Shown here piece after piece: positions 36,154-46,150 of a stretch of 64,000 bases of DNA; within the stretch, counting starts at the first letter, position 1; every line of letters starts with the position of its first letter. Source of the DNA: Scalesia atractyloides (taxonomy: Eukaryota; Streptophyta; Magnoliopsida; Asterales; Asteraceae); contig CAMTDV010000027.1 of assembly GCA_947069175.1 (NCBI GenBank), forward strand, positions 37,089,369-37,153,368. The letters are read 5' to 3'. The position numbers and the translations under genes are program-made. The notes under the pieces are model-generated. The model was not told where the DNA came from, did not search any database, and saw only the letters and a list, made by a program, of their open reading frames with translations.

Positions 36154-36879
36154 TGTAACATTCGTCGAAAAACGGGTTTCAAAACCCGCTTCGTTTATTA
36201 ATCAAATATTCGGTTATAAGTTTCGTTGCGTATTTATTGTTCAGATAAATTTTAAACAATACATAATTAATAAATATATTAGAATTTAAAAACCATAATT
36301 TATAAATAATAATAAATAGTGAGAAAAAAATAAAATGGAGACGCCGGGTTTCGAACCCGGGTCACCCACAAACACAAACACACAACACACCGCTCCGTCA
36401 CACACTTTGTTTGTGATAAACACTAAAACAAATAACATATATAATAAAACCGAAAGTCAAATCCGGTAATCAATGCGCCAGAACTCGCAATCACCGGAAA
36501 ATCCGGCAATCCGCGATTTTGGCCATATTCCTTTTGACTAAAAAGCACAATTTAATCTCGACGCCAGTTATAACCGTTGCCGGCAGTCAATTTCGGTCAT
36601 AGCCGCCGGAAATCCTTAATCGCGAACTTTGACCGTAAATCAAACTCAATTCAGCTGTTCATCCCTATAAATACCCACTCAATCATCTGGAAATCCTTTC
36701 GCTCAGAACCGCACACTTTTTCGAAGCTTTAATTCTTCCAGAGCACGTCGCCGGAGTTCCTCTGCACTCGTCGGAATATCGCCGGAATCGTTGATCAGAA
36801 AACCGTATTCGTTCATCAGACGGTATAACTGTCTAAACTTCTCTGCTATCTCCTGATTTATACTTTAATTGATCAAACC
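36154..36879 (+). repeat. Element A 5' LTR, first part
   Basis: Starts TGTAACATTCGTC. Matches 52672-53397 almost base for base. It includes an antisense tRNA-like module (36336-36412) and a TATA box TATAAATA (36666-36673). It is interrupted at AAACC (36875-36879) by element B and resumes at 45564. Confidence 0.93.
36336..36412 (-). other. Antisense tRNA-like module in element A U3
   Basis: On the minus strand it has A-box-like TGACGGAGCGG and B box GGTTCGAAACC inside a perfect T-arm-like CCGGGTTCGAAACCCGG. The copy in the 3' LTR (52856-52932) has the consensus A box TGGCGGAGCGG. It lies about 260 bp upstream of the LTR TATA box. Confidence 0.7.
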
Positions 36880-37062
36880 TGTAACATCCGTCAAAAACGG
36901 ATTTACCAAACCCGCTCTGTTTATTAACCGAACAATCAGTTAAAAATTTCGTTGCGAATTTAATGCCCAAAATAATTTTAAACGATACATAATTAATTAT
37001 TATATGGGAATATATAATTAGTTTTTGAAAAACTGTTAAAAATAAGAAAATAAAAATAATAT

Positions 37063-37148
37063 GGCCCTGCCGGGTTTCGAACCCGGGTCAGTCAGCCGGG
37101 TCAACACAACTTAACACTCAACCCTTTAACCACTGCGCCACTCATGCT
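37063..37148 (-). other. Antisense tRNA-like module in element B U3
   Basis: Minus strand: A box TGGCGCAGTGGTTAAAGGG and T-arm CCGGGTTCGAAACCCGG. Spacing is within the tRNA range with a long variable region, resembling a Leu/Ser-type tRNA. Repeated in the 3' LTR at 43953-44040. Confidence 0.7.
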
Positions 37149-37841
37149 TCTTGTTAATTAATGGAAACAAATAATACATATCATAATCCTCGAATTCAAA
37201 ATCGGCGCGCCCAAATTGCAGTCGTCGGAATCCCGACTAACTCCCCAAGAATCGACGGTTACTTCAGTTATAACGTAAACCTTAAACACTACATCGGTTA
37301 TAACCGATGTCTGAGTCCGCGACACAAGTTATAACCGCCGGAGAAATTCTAACCGACGAATCAAGTCGGAAATCGGACCAAATTCATCGATGACCTGCCT
37401 TATAAATACTCCCTCAAACCTCTGCAAGTTTTTTCGCTCAAAACCGCACCTTTACCCGACGTAATTTCACTCGTCGGAAAACTTCTGCACATCGCCGGAA
37501 AACCGAACCCTTCACTTCTGAGCCTTACTGAACCCCCTGAGCTTATACCGAAGTCACCCACATCCTTTTCAAGCTTGCTGAAGACTCTCTGCCGCAAGAC
37601 ACACGACGCCGGAATCTTTTGCTGTCACCGGAGTTCCGCTGAAGAAACAGAGGAGTCCAGTCGGTATACCTTATGCCTAATTTTTCTTTCTTTTTATTTA
37701 ATCTCACATGTAATTAACCATCAGACACTAACGAACATGATTTGATCATCGAACCAGTCGGACTTCCGATTCTGGTTAAAATCAATGAAGAAGACGAAGT
37801 TTCTGTAGTGTATAAGTATAACTAAAATCAAGTTATTACTC

Positions 37842-37921
37842 GGGTTAGACACACAGTCCAGCGGTGGACTGTGTGCACATTAAACACGTAAACGTCTCGA
37901 GTTCGAATCTTGTCCCACGCA
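37842..37921 (+). other. tRNA-like module B1
   Basis: GTTAGACACACAGTCC-AGCGGT-GGACTGTGTG hairpin followed by the B-box core GAGTTCGAATC and a CCCACGCA end. It is preceded by the AT-rich spacer TATAAGTATAA shared by all modules. Confidence 0.7.
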
Positions 37922-38010
37922 TGCTTGCCTTAATAAAAATGTCTTTTTGTTAACCGAACCGGAGTCACCGCTGTATATGTTAAGTATAATAATAACCGGA
38001 ATAATAACCA

Positions 38011-38089
38011 AGATAGACACACAGTCCAGCGGTGGACTGTGTGTATGTTTAAATCACAGGACACGAGTTCGAGTCCGGGCTACCGCACC
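38011..38089 (+). other. tRNA-like module B2
   Basis: Same CACAGTCC/GGACTGTG hairpin as B1, then GGACACGAGTTCGAGTCC, whose T-arm-like stem GGAC/GTCC closes. It ends GCACC. Confidence 0.7.
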
Positions 38090-38180
38090 GGCCCGGATAA
38101 TTATTAAACTTTTTATTTAAGACAGAAATGGAAATGTTCGGTTTGTATATAAGTATAATAAAAATCGGTTTATATAACAA

Positions 38181-38258
38181 GTTAAACACACAGTCCAGCG
38201 GTGGACTGTGTGTTAACTCAACCCACAGGTCCCGGGTTCGAGACCTGTGGAGCGCACC
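38181..38258 (+). other. tRNA-like module B3
   Basis: Same 5' hairpin; its B-box region is enclosed by a perfect 8-bp stem, CACAGGTC/GACCTGTG, around CCGGGTTCGA. It ends AGCGCACC. Confidence 0.7.
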
Positions 38259-38348
38259 GAGTCACGGATTAAAATCTTTTTAGAAATAAGCTGATTTTCG
38301 GATTAATCTAATTAATATATAAATATAATTAAAAACAGAAATATTTCG

Positions 38349-38427
38349 GGTTAGACACGTAGCTCAGTTGGTAGAGCTGCGTGCACGCGTACGGGAGGTC
38401 TCAGGTTCGAGCCTCACTCAGCGCACA
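38349..38427 (+). other. tRNA-like module B4 (closest to a real tRNA)
   Basis: Carries a textbook A box, TAGCTCAGTTGGTAGAGC, and B box GGTTCGAGCC about 45 nt later. The extended stem CACGTAGCTC/GAGCTGCGTG replaces the normal acceptor-plus-D geometry, and no anticodon stem is convincing. Confidence 0.75.
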
Positions 38428-39506
38428 CTTACACACAAACGAACCGGTCAAACAGTCAAGGTCAACGGTCAACGGTCAAAAAAGTCAACTTTTTTAATTA
38501 TTTTTATTTATTTATTTTAATTAAAAATCAATTAAAAATACTTAAAAATAACATTTTTAAGGTTAGAAAATAGACTTAAACTCACAAAAATACACCCAAC
38601 AATCCTACTAAAATGGATTAATAAAATCCGTTTACTTTCCGAACCATAATGCTATTTATCTAGGTTAATTTTACTCGTGGTTAAAACCACTTCGTGTGCA
38701 TTCAACATCATCAACCGAACGCACCCACTGTGAGTGAATCTTACAACTTCCCCTTTTTAATTACACGTTTTGGGGTGTGTCATGTGTCACAAAATAATTA
38801 ACTCGTTTATTTAAACCTGTGTCATACCATATCGTGATCTAAACTTAGATTGTTATCATTGTTGTAATTATGTATTTCATTTTGTCAACTTATACGAAAT
38901 TCATTCATTAAGCCCATCAGTTCCTCGTGGTAGACGAGTTGAGCAACGCGTGCCTCAAAACAAATCCATTATTGTTCATGTGTGTATTATTGAGTTTATA
39001 TTGTTTGTAGTTATGTCTTTCATATTATCATGTTTATGCAATTCATTCATTAGGCCCATCAGTTCCTCGTGAGAGACGAGTTGAGCAACGCGTGCCTCTA
39101 AACGATCCATTATTGTTCATGTGTGTATTGTTTAATATTAAATTGATTTATGAATAAGTTTACATCTATTTTTACTCATGTGTGGTTGTGCACTTTATTT
39201 CATAATCAATTAAATAAACTTGTTCAAATGTTTTCATAGGATTCACTCGCCAACTTTTAGTTGATCCAAAAACCCTTTTTACACATGATACAGGTGAACA
39301 GGATGAAGCAAGGAAAACATAGGAAATGCCTTAGAAGAAAACAAAGAAGCTTAGATTGATATTTAGAACATGTTGTAATATTGATTGTAATTTTCCATTA
39401 AATTGTATTAATGAATATGAAACGTTAAAATAAATGTCATGAGCTTTGATGATAACCCAATCATGCCCCGATCACCTTTTCCGCTGCGGGTCGGGGTGTG
39501 ACAGAT

Positions 39507-39519
39507 TGGTATCAGAGCC
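39507..39519 (+). other. Primer-binding site of element B
   Basis: TGGTATCAGAGCC begins three bases after the LTR. It is the usual plant initiator-methionine tRNA complement. Confidence 0.9.
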
Positions 39520-40285
39520 ATGACTATAGGGATATAGGATAGGTTATTAGACCCTTAGAGCCTATACTATAGTCTGCCTAAATTTTAATTGATTAGGTGG
39601 TTACATACAGACTTGTGATATTTATTTGTTTCATATTTGTTTATACTTACAGTCAAACGTACATACTTATATACATATTCATTATGCATATATCAATGTT
39701 CATATATTCAATTCATTTTCATACTCTCATTATTCAAAGATTTTGTTGCAATTTTCAAATCTCATCAAAGTAAGTTCTGCGACGGGCATGTAGTAACTGG
39801 AAGGGTACAAGTACCGGTAGTCGGAACGTCCTGTCTAGGTTGGCATTCGTATAAATCCAATATAACGGACCAGTTTGCCTACCTGGGGACCAACGATGAG
39901 AGTACGAAGGACCTATTAGGCCAAAGCATGCCACACCAAACGTCGTTCGAACTAACCCCACTTTGAGGTGTCACCGTGTCTACACCTGGACACATTCCGA
40001 ATATCACACGTTGTATACATATTTCTCGATTTTCTCCGGGTTTTAGTGTACGCAACCAGGCTAACACATACGAACCATATGAAAAACCCAGTATTCATGG
40101 GGGCCCACATGATTACGAAGGTGAAGTATGGCGGCATGTAGGGCCTAATGGCGAGCAAAGCCCAAGACATCCTATAGATGTAGTAGATTTATTTTTCTAT
40201 AATTATTTTATGAATGTTCATTCCTGAATGCGACCCATGATCCCAAAAGCATCCAACTCATACTCTTGACATGTATTCCTTGTAG
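39520..40285 (+). other. Element B untranslated leader
   Basis: About 770 nt between PBS and gag. The block GACGGGCATGTAGTAACTGG through CACCTGGACA (39783-39990) is conserved in element A (47480-47690), suggesting a shared function such as packaging. Open frames in it are not conserved in frame between A and B. Confidence 0.7.
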
Positions 40286-41671
40286 ATGTCTTCTAACCAC
40301 GCCCGTAGGAAGACGAGAGCAGGAAAAGCCCGCGAACGCATGGCTGCCCTAATCGCTCAACAAATGGCTGCCGTAATACCCAACATTGTAATCCAAGTAC
40401 AACAAGCATTTACCGCTAATCCTGTCAATCAGGAAAATCAAAACGTTATCAACCCTCCCCCAAATACCACTAAATGCACCTACAAGCATTTCAAATCATG
40501 CGACCCTCCAAAATACAAAGGGACTGAAGGTGTCACCGCTCTCCTCCATTGGTTTGAAGAAATGGAGAACACCTTTCTAAATTGCGATTGTCCCGATGAT
40601 CGCAAAGTGCGATATGCTACCGGTCGATTATATGGGATAGCACTTACTTGGTGGAATACAGAAAAGGCCAAACGAGGTGTTGAAGACGTTATGACTTTAA
40701 CTTGGAATGAATTGAAGGAAATCATGACCAGACGATTTTGCCCAAGGAGCGAAATCAAGAAATTAGAAGATGAATTTTATTCGTTGAAGCAAAAGGAAGG
40801 AGACCACACCACATACAACAAAAGATTCCTCGAGTTACATCAAATGGTTCCCAACATGTTCACTCCCCTCTACCGTTTGATCGAGCACTACATTCGAGGT
40901 CTTCCTTCAAAGATTCAAGACTCTGTAATAAGTACCTCGCCTGCAACTTTGGAAGCAGCAATGGAGCTAGCAACAGCGCTCACCGAGAACCGAATCCGGA
41001 ACAAAGATTTCAAGGAGGAGAAGAAGAAGGATAAAGCATCTACTGAAACCTCCGACTACACCCAAACCGAATCCCCTTCTCAACCCAATTCTAAGAGAAA
41101 GAGAGACGGGCAACTTTTCGATGCTATCCAACGAAATCAACCAATTTCACACGCCATACCCATCCAAGCTATCCCAATCACTCAAGTGGCACCCAACTCA
41201 ACTTACCCAAATAAGAAATCATATCTTGGACCTCACCCTCGATGCAACAACTGTTTTTATCACCATCCCCTTACTCTACCTTGTCGACTATGTGCAACTT
41301 GTGGACGCTATGGTCATTTGAGCAAGGTTTGCCGCACCTTTCAAAACCAAATCTCTCCCCCTACTCAAACCATGAACCAAACCTATCAACAACCCCAATA
41401 CCCCATGTTCCCATATGTTCGAGCTTGTTTCAATTGTGGCGACCCTACCCACTTTAGAAACACATGCCCTCAATTGGTTAACGTCATCAACACTCAAGCT
41501 CAATCAAACCCAGTTAACCAAGTAAACCAAGAAAACCCAACCGCTAGGCCACCAGCAAGAGGAAGAGTCTTCAACATCAACGCCAATCCTGTCGAAGATA
41601 ATGACGGCCCAAACGAAGATACCCAACTAGTCCTCTTCACCGAAAATCCAGATTCAACTCCAATCGTTTAG
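40286..41671 (+). CDS. gag: Retrotransposon Gag polyprotein, element B
   Basis: An uninterrupted 461-codon gene for the capsid/nucleocapsid protein of a Ty3/gypsy element. It has a retrotransposon gag core (from about residue 70, with GVTALLHWFEEME, GIALTWWN and the MTRRFCPRSEIKKLE motif) and two CCHC zinc knuckles (CATCGRYGHLSKVC about residue 336, CFNCGDPTHFRNTC about 375), plus a further Cys/His cluster just upstream. It ends shortly after the ARGRVFNINA motif, exactly where the related gene in A continues into protease. No protease, RT or integrase follows. The intact frame next to so much decay suggests recent selection for Gag or a younger insertion. It would need enzymes from a partner element. 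Confidence 0.93.
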   Translation: MSSNHARRKTRAGKARERMAALIAQQMAAVIPNIVIQVQQAFTANPVNQENQNVINPPPNTTKCTYKHFKSCDPPKYKGTEGVTALLHWFEEMENTFLNCDCPDDRKVRYATGRLYGIALTWWNTEKAKRGVEDVMTLTWNELKEIMTRRFCPRSEIKKLEDEFYSLKQKEGDHTTYNKRFLELHQMVPNMFTPLYRLIEHYIRGLPSKIQDSVISTSPATLEAAMELATALTENRIRNKDFKEEKKKDKASTETSDYTQTESPSQPNSKRKRDGQLFDAIQRNQPISHAIPIQAIPITQVAPNSTYPNKKSYLGPHPRCNNCFYHHPLTLPCRLCATCGRYGHLSKVCRTFQNQISPPTQTMNQTYQQPQYPMFPYVRACFNCGDPTHFRNTCPQLVNVINTQAQSNPVNQVNQENPTARPPARGRVFNINANPVEDNDGPNEDTQLVLFTENPDSTPIV

Positions 41672-41689
41672 TTTATGTTTTTCTTTATA

Positions 41690-43590
41690 TTTTAGAATCA
41701 CATAGAACCAATCATAACTTAAGGATAAAGCCAATGAAACTTTGACAAGAATATGGTGGATACGCCGCTGGTACTTCCTATATATAAGTATTCTTGTCAA
41801 AGGATCAGAAGCATTATCTGGCAGTTATGAGAGGTTCCATGTGTAGACTGTTTGAGTAATTATTGTTTATTATTTCAGTACATGCAATTTCATAGGCCGC
41901 CGCTCCCCATTACATTATGAGCGTTGAGCATGTTCCCCATTTAATTATGAGGTTGAACCTGGCGTGCCCACATACGATCGGCTCCATTTGATTGAGCCTT
42001 GATCGCACAGACATTTTCATTTTTCAGTACATGCAATACGATCGGCTCCGTTTGATTGAGCCTTGATCGCACAGACATTTTCATTATCAGTATCTTGTGG
42101 TTGTTGTGTTTGTTGTAGAGTCACATAGAACTAATCATAACTTGCGGATAAAGTCAATGAGAATTTGACAAGAATATGGTGGATACGCCGCTGGTACTTC
42201 CTATATATAAGTATTATTGTCAAAGGATCGGAGGCATTATCAGGCGGTTATGAGAGGTTCCATGTATAGGCTGTTTGTGTGATTATTGTTTAGATTAAAT
42301 TTATTATTTTCAGTACATGCAATACGATCGGCTCCGTTTGATTGAGCCTTGATCGCACAGACATTTTCATTTTCAGTACATGCAATACGATCGGCTCCGT
42401 TTGATTGAGCCTTGATCGCACAAACATTTTCATTATCAGTATCTTGTGGTTGTTGTGTTTGTTGTAGAGTCACATAGAACTAATCATAACTTGCGGATAA
42501 AGTCAATGAGAATTTGACGAGAATATGGTGGATACGCCGCTGGTACTTCCTATATATAAGTATTCTTGTCAAAGGATCGGAGGCATTATCAGGCGGTTAT
42601 GAGAGGTTCCATGTATAGGCTGTTTGTGTGATTGTTTTTTAGATTAAATTTATTATTTTCAGTACATGCAATACGATCGGCTCCGCTTGATTGAGCCTTG
42701 ATCGCATAGACATTTTCATTTTCAGTACATGCAATACGATCGGCTCCGTTTGATTGAGCCTTGATCGCACAGACATTTTTCATTTTCAGTATTTATGAGT
42801 TTGTTGTATTGGTTGTAGAGTCACATAGGACTAATCATAATTCACTGATAAAACCAATGAAAATTTGACGAGAATATGGTGGATACGCCGCTGGTACTTC
42901 CTATATATAAGTATTCTTGTCAAAGGATCAGAGGCATTGTCAGACGGTTATGAGAAGTTCTATGTAGGATTTAGTAGTTTCTTGGTAACTAATCATAACT
43001 TGTGGATAAAACCAATGAAAATTTGGCAAGAATATAGTGGATACGCCGCTGGTACTTCCTATATATAAGTATTCTTGCCAAAGGATCAGAGGCATTATCA
43101 GGCGGTTATGAGAAGTTCCATGTAGGATTTAGTATTGCCCTGGGTTAAAATTTGTGTTACATTTATATCATCTCGCTATTTAAAGAAATTGGATTGTGTT
43201 CCATTTCTACATAAACTAACCTCTCCATCATAACAAACGAGAGAGGAATTGTCACCATTCAAACATATATGCTATCAGAATGTGGATTCAAATATTAGCT
43301 GTTGTGTTTATTTATGTTCTATAGTCATAGAACCAATCATAACTTACTGATAAAACCAATGAAAATTTGACAAGAATATGGTGGATACGCCGCTGGTACT
43401 TCCTATATATAAGTATTCTTGTCAAAGGATCAGAGGTATTGTTAGATGGTTATGAGAAGTTCCATGTAGGTTGTAGTATTAGAAGTTTTGCCTTAGGATA
43501 TAACCATACCCTTCCAAGCATATCCAAACTCTTATGCATGATATCATATTTAGCGAATCAATTCTGCTTATCAATACTTTCACAGTAGGC
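41690..43590 (+). repeat. Tandem hairpin repeats replacing pol in element B
   Basis: Six copies of a hairpin unit (41741-41801, 42163-42224, 42512-42573, 42863-42924, 43022-43082, 43365-43426). Each has stem TTTGACAAGAATA / TATTCTTGTCAAA around a conserved loop containing GGATACGCCGCTGGTACTTC. They alternate with six copies of a second hairpin, CGATCGGCTC..GAGCCTTGATCG (41975, 42039, 42325, 42388, 42674, 42737). The short recurrent frames here are by-products of the repeat. Confidence 0.93.
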
Positions 43591-43755
43591 AACAAAAAGC
43601 GATTCCTGTAATAGGGTACTTAACCCTTACAAGGAACGTTACCGCCTCAAACAAAAACTTAAAACCTTACTTCTTCTAAGCATGTAACTGTCAAACTAAA
43701 CACCATCATTCTTTAGTCAAATATATCACTATTTAAATTTCGGGACGAAATTTCT

Positions 43756-43771
43756 AAAAAGCAGGGGATAC
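43756..43771 (+). other. Polypurine tract of element B
   Basis: AAAAAGCAGGGGATAC lies immediately before the 3' LTR, preceded by TTCGGGACGAAATTTC, which is shared with element A at 52640. Confidence 0.8.
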
Positions 43772-45558
43772 TGTAACATCCGTCAAAAACGGATTTACCA
43801 AACCCGCTCCGTTTATTAACCAAACAATCAGTTAAAAATTTCGATGCGAATTTAATGCCCAAAATAATTTTAAACGATACATAATTAATTATTATATGGG
43901 AATATATAATTAGTTTTTGAAAAACTGTTAAAAATAAGAAAATAAAAATAATATGGCCCTGCCGGGTTTCGAACCCGGGTCAGTAAGCCGGGTCAACACA
44001 ACTTAACACTCAACCCTTTAACCACTGCGCCACTCATGCTTCTTGTTAATTAATGGAAACAAATAATACATATCATAATCCTCGAATTCAAAATCGGCGC
44101 GCCCAAATTGCAGTCGTCGGAAATCCCGACTAACTCGCCAAGAATCGACGGTTACTTCAGTTATAACGTAAACCTTAAACACTACATCGGTTATAACCGA
44201 TGTCTGAGTCCGCGACACAAGTTATAACCGCCGGAGAAATTCTAACCGATGAATCAAGTCGGAAATCGGACCAAATTCATCGATGACCTGCCTTATAAAT
44301 ACTCCCTCAAACCTCTGCAAGCTTTTTCGCTCAAAACCGCACCTTTACCCGACGTAATTTCACTCGCCGGAAAACTTCTACACATCGCCGAAAAACCGAA
44401 CCCTTCACTTCTGAGCCTTACTGAACCCCCTGAGCTTATACCGAAGTCACCCACATCCTTTTCAAGCTTGCTGAAGACTCTCTGCCGCAAGACACACGAC
44501 GCCGGAATCTTTTGCTGTCACCGGAGTTCCGCCGGAGAAATAGAGGAGTCCAGTCGGTATACCTTACGCCTAATTTTTCTTTCTTTTTATTTAATCTCAC
44601 ATGTAATTAACCATCAGACACTAACGAACATGATTTAATCATCGAACCAGTCGAACTTCCGATTCTGGTTAAAATCAACGAAGAAGACCAAGTTTCTGTA
44701 GTGTATAAGTATAATTAAAATCAAGTTATTACTCGGGTTAGACACACAGCGTGCATTCAACATCATCAACCGAACGCACCCACTGTGAGTGAATCTTACA
44801 ACTTCCCTTTTTAATTACACGTTTTGGGGTGTGTCATGTGTCACAAAATAATTAACTCGTTTATTTAAACCTGTGCCATACCACATCGTGATCTAAACTT
44901 AGATTGTTATTATTGTTGTAATTATGTATTTCATTTTGTCAACTTATACGAAATTCATTCATTAAGCCCATCAGTTCCTCGTGGTAGACGAGTTGAGCAA
45001 CGCGTGCCTCAAAACAAATCCATTATTGTTCATGTGTGTATTATTGAGTTTATATTGTTTGTAGTTATGTCTTTCATATTATCATGTTTATGCAATTCAT
45101 TCATTAGGCCCATCAGTTCCTCGTGAGAGACGAGTTGAGCAACGCGTGCCTCTAAACGATCCATTATTGTTCATGTGTGTATTGTTTAATATTAAATTGA
45201 TTTATGAATAAGTTTACATCTATTTTTACTCATGTGTGGTTGTGCACTTTATTTCATAATCAATTAAATAAACTTGTTCAAATGTTTTCCATAGGATTCA
45301 CTCGCCAACTTTTTGTTGATCCAAAAACTCTTTTTACACATGATACAGGTGAACAGGATGAAGCAAGGAAAACATAGGAAATGCCTTAGAAGAAAACAAA
45401 GAAGCTTAGATTGATATTTAGGACATGTTATAATATTGATTGTAATTTTCCATTAAATTGTATTAATGAATATGAAACGTTAAAATAAATGTCATGAGCT
45501 TTGATGATAACCCAATCATGCCCCGATCACCTTTTCCGCTGCGGGTCGGGGTGTGACA
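43772..45558 (+). repeat. Element B 3' LTR, lacking the sense tRNA-like array
   Basis: Aligns end to end with the 5' LTR except for one deletion of about 835 bp: GACACACAG joins directly to CGTGCATTCAAC at about 44749. All four sense modules are gone. The antisense module (43953-44040), TATA box (44294-44301) and both CTCGT hairpins remain. Confidence 0.93.
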
Positions 45559-45812
45559 AAACCAATAATCAAAACTGTTAAAACAGTTCATACAGCCGGA
45601 AGTCGCAAAATCAGAGCCGACGAACACTGCCGGAAATCTGAAGAAAACGCTCCGTCTTGGTATACCATATCACTTAATCTCCTTTCCATTTCAAACAAGT
45701 ATAAGTTATGATCGATTAACCAGAACAATCGGATTTCACTGTTCTGTAATTTTTAAGCGAAGAAGACGAAGATGCAAACGTGTAATAGTATAATTAAAAA
45801 CAGAAATTAAAC

Positions 45813-45890
45813 CGGGTTAGACACACAGTCCAGCGGTGGACTGTGTGCAAATATAACACACACGTCCCGAGTTCGAATCGCACACGTTAC
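45813..45890 (+). other. tRNA-like module A1 (5' LTR)
   Basis: CACAGTCC/GGACTGTG hairpin and GAGTTCGAATC B-box core. Second copy at 53649-53727. Confidence 0.7.
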
Positions 45891-45980
45891 CGACTTTCCG
45901 AAATAAAACCAATATTTTTAGAACCTAATCAGATCAAGTCACAGAATGTTTATAAGAGAAATATAATTTAGTAGTTAAGC

Positions 45981-46059
45981 AGATTAGACACACAGCCCAA
46001 CAGGTTGGGCTGTGCGCACTCGAACCAAAGGACCCGAGTTCGACTCCGGGTCTCTGCAA
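45981..46059 (+). other. tRNA-like module A2 (5' LTR)
   Basis: Hairpin CACAGCCCAAC/GTTGGGCTGTG in the 3' LTR copy (53816-53895), nearly perfect here. The B-box region GACCCGAGTTCGACTCCGGGTC folds on itself. Confidence 0.7.
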
Positions 46060-46150
46060 CCGGTTCGGCCATATAAATCATTTTTAATAAAAACCAAATA
46101 AGTTAAAGGTTAATTAGTATATATATATAATTAAAACAGAGAATATTTCG

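Larger units (their letters stand above)
36880..39503 (+). repeat. Element B 5' LTR, full length
   Basis: Begins TGTAACATCCGTC and ends GGGGTGTGACA. Contents in order: antisense tRNA-like module (37063-37148), TATA box TATAAATA (37401-37408), four sense tRNA-like modules (37842-38427), a short AT-rich stretch, and two tandem copies of a CTCGT/ACGAG hairpin block (38908-38965, 39048-39105). Confidence 0.93.
36880..45558 (+). mobile_element. Non-autonomous gag-only LTR retrotransposon B (TR-GAG-like)
   Basis: Inserted into the 5' LTR of A with a perfect AAACC duplication (36875-36879, 45559-45563). 5' LTR 36880-39503 (2624 bp), PBS 39507-39519, leader, a gag gene of 461 codons, then about 2 kb of tandem hairpin repeats in place of protease and pol, a polypurine tract at 43756-43771, and a 3' LTR 43772-45558 (1787 bp). 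It is related to A in LTR architecture, leader and Gag, so A-like elements are the plausible source of its missing enzymes. Confidence 0.93.

Noticed and set aside
37400..37597. A conserved 65-codon protein in both LTRs of B (also 44293-44490)
   Set aside because: It recurs because the LTRs are duplicates, lies antisense just downstream of the TATA box, and is not shared with A.
37842..38427. Functional tRNA genes in the LTRs
   Set aside because: A and B boxes are recognisable but the acceptor and anticodon stems do not form and the D-arm is an extended hairpin. I call them tRNA-like modules only.
42240..43588. Repeated small proteins in the interior of B
   Set aside because: By-products of the hairpin tandem repeat. 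Frames shift between copies and stem compensation explains the conservation better.
41690..43590. CRISPR-like array
   Set aside because: Repeats are long, irregularly spaced and belong to an LTR retrotransposon in a plant genome.
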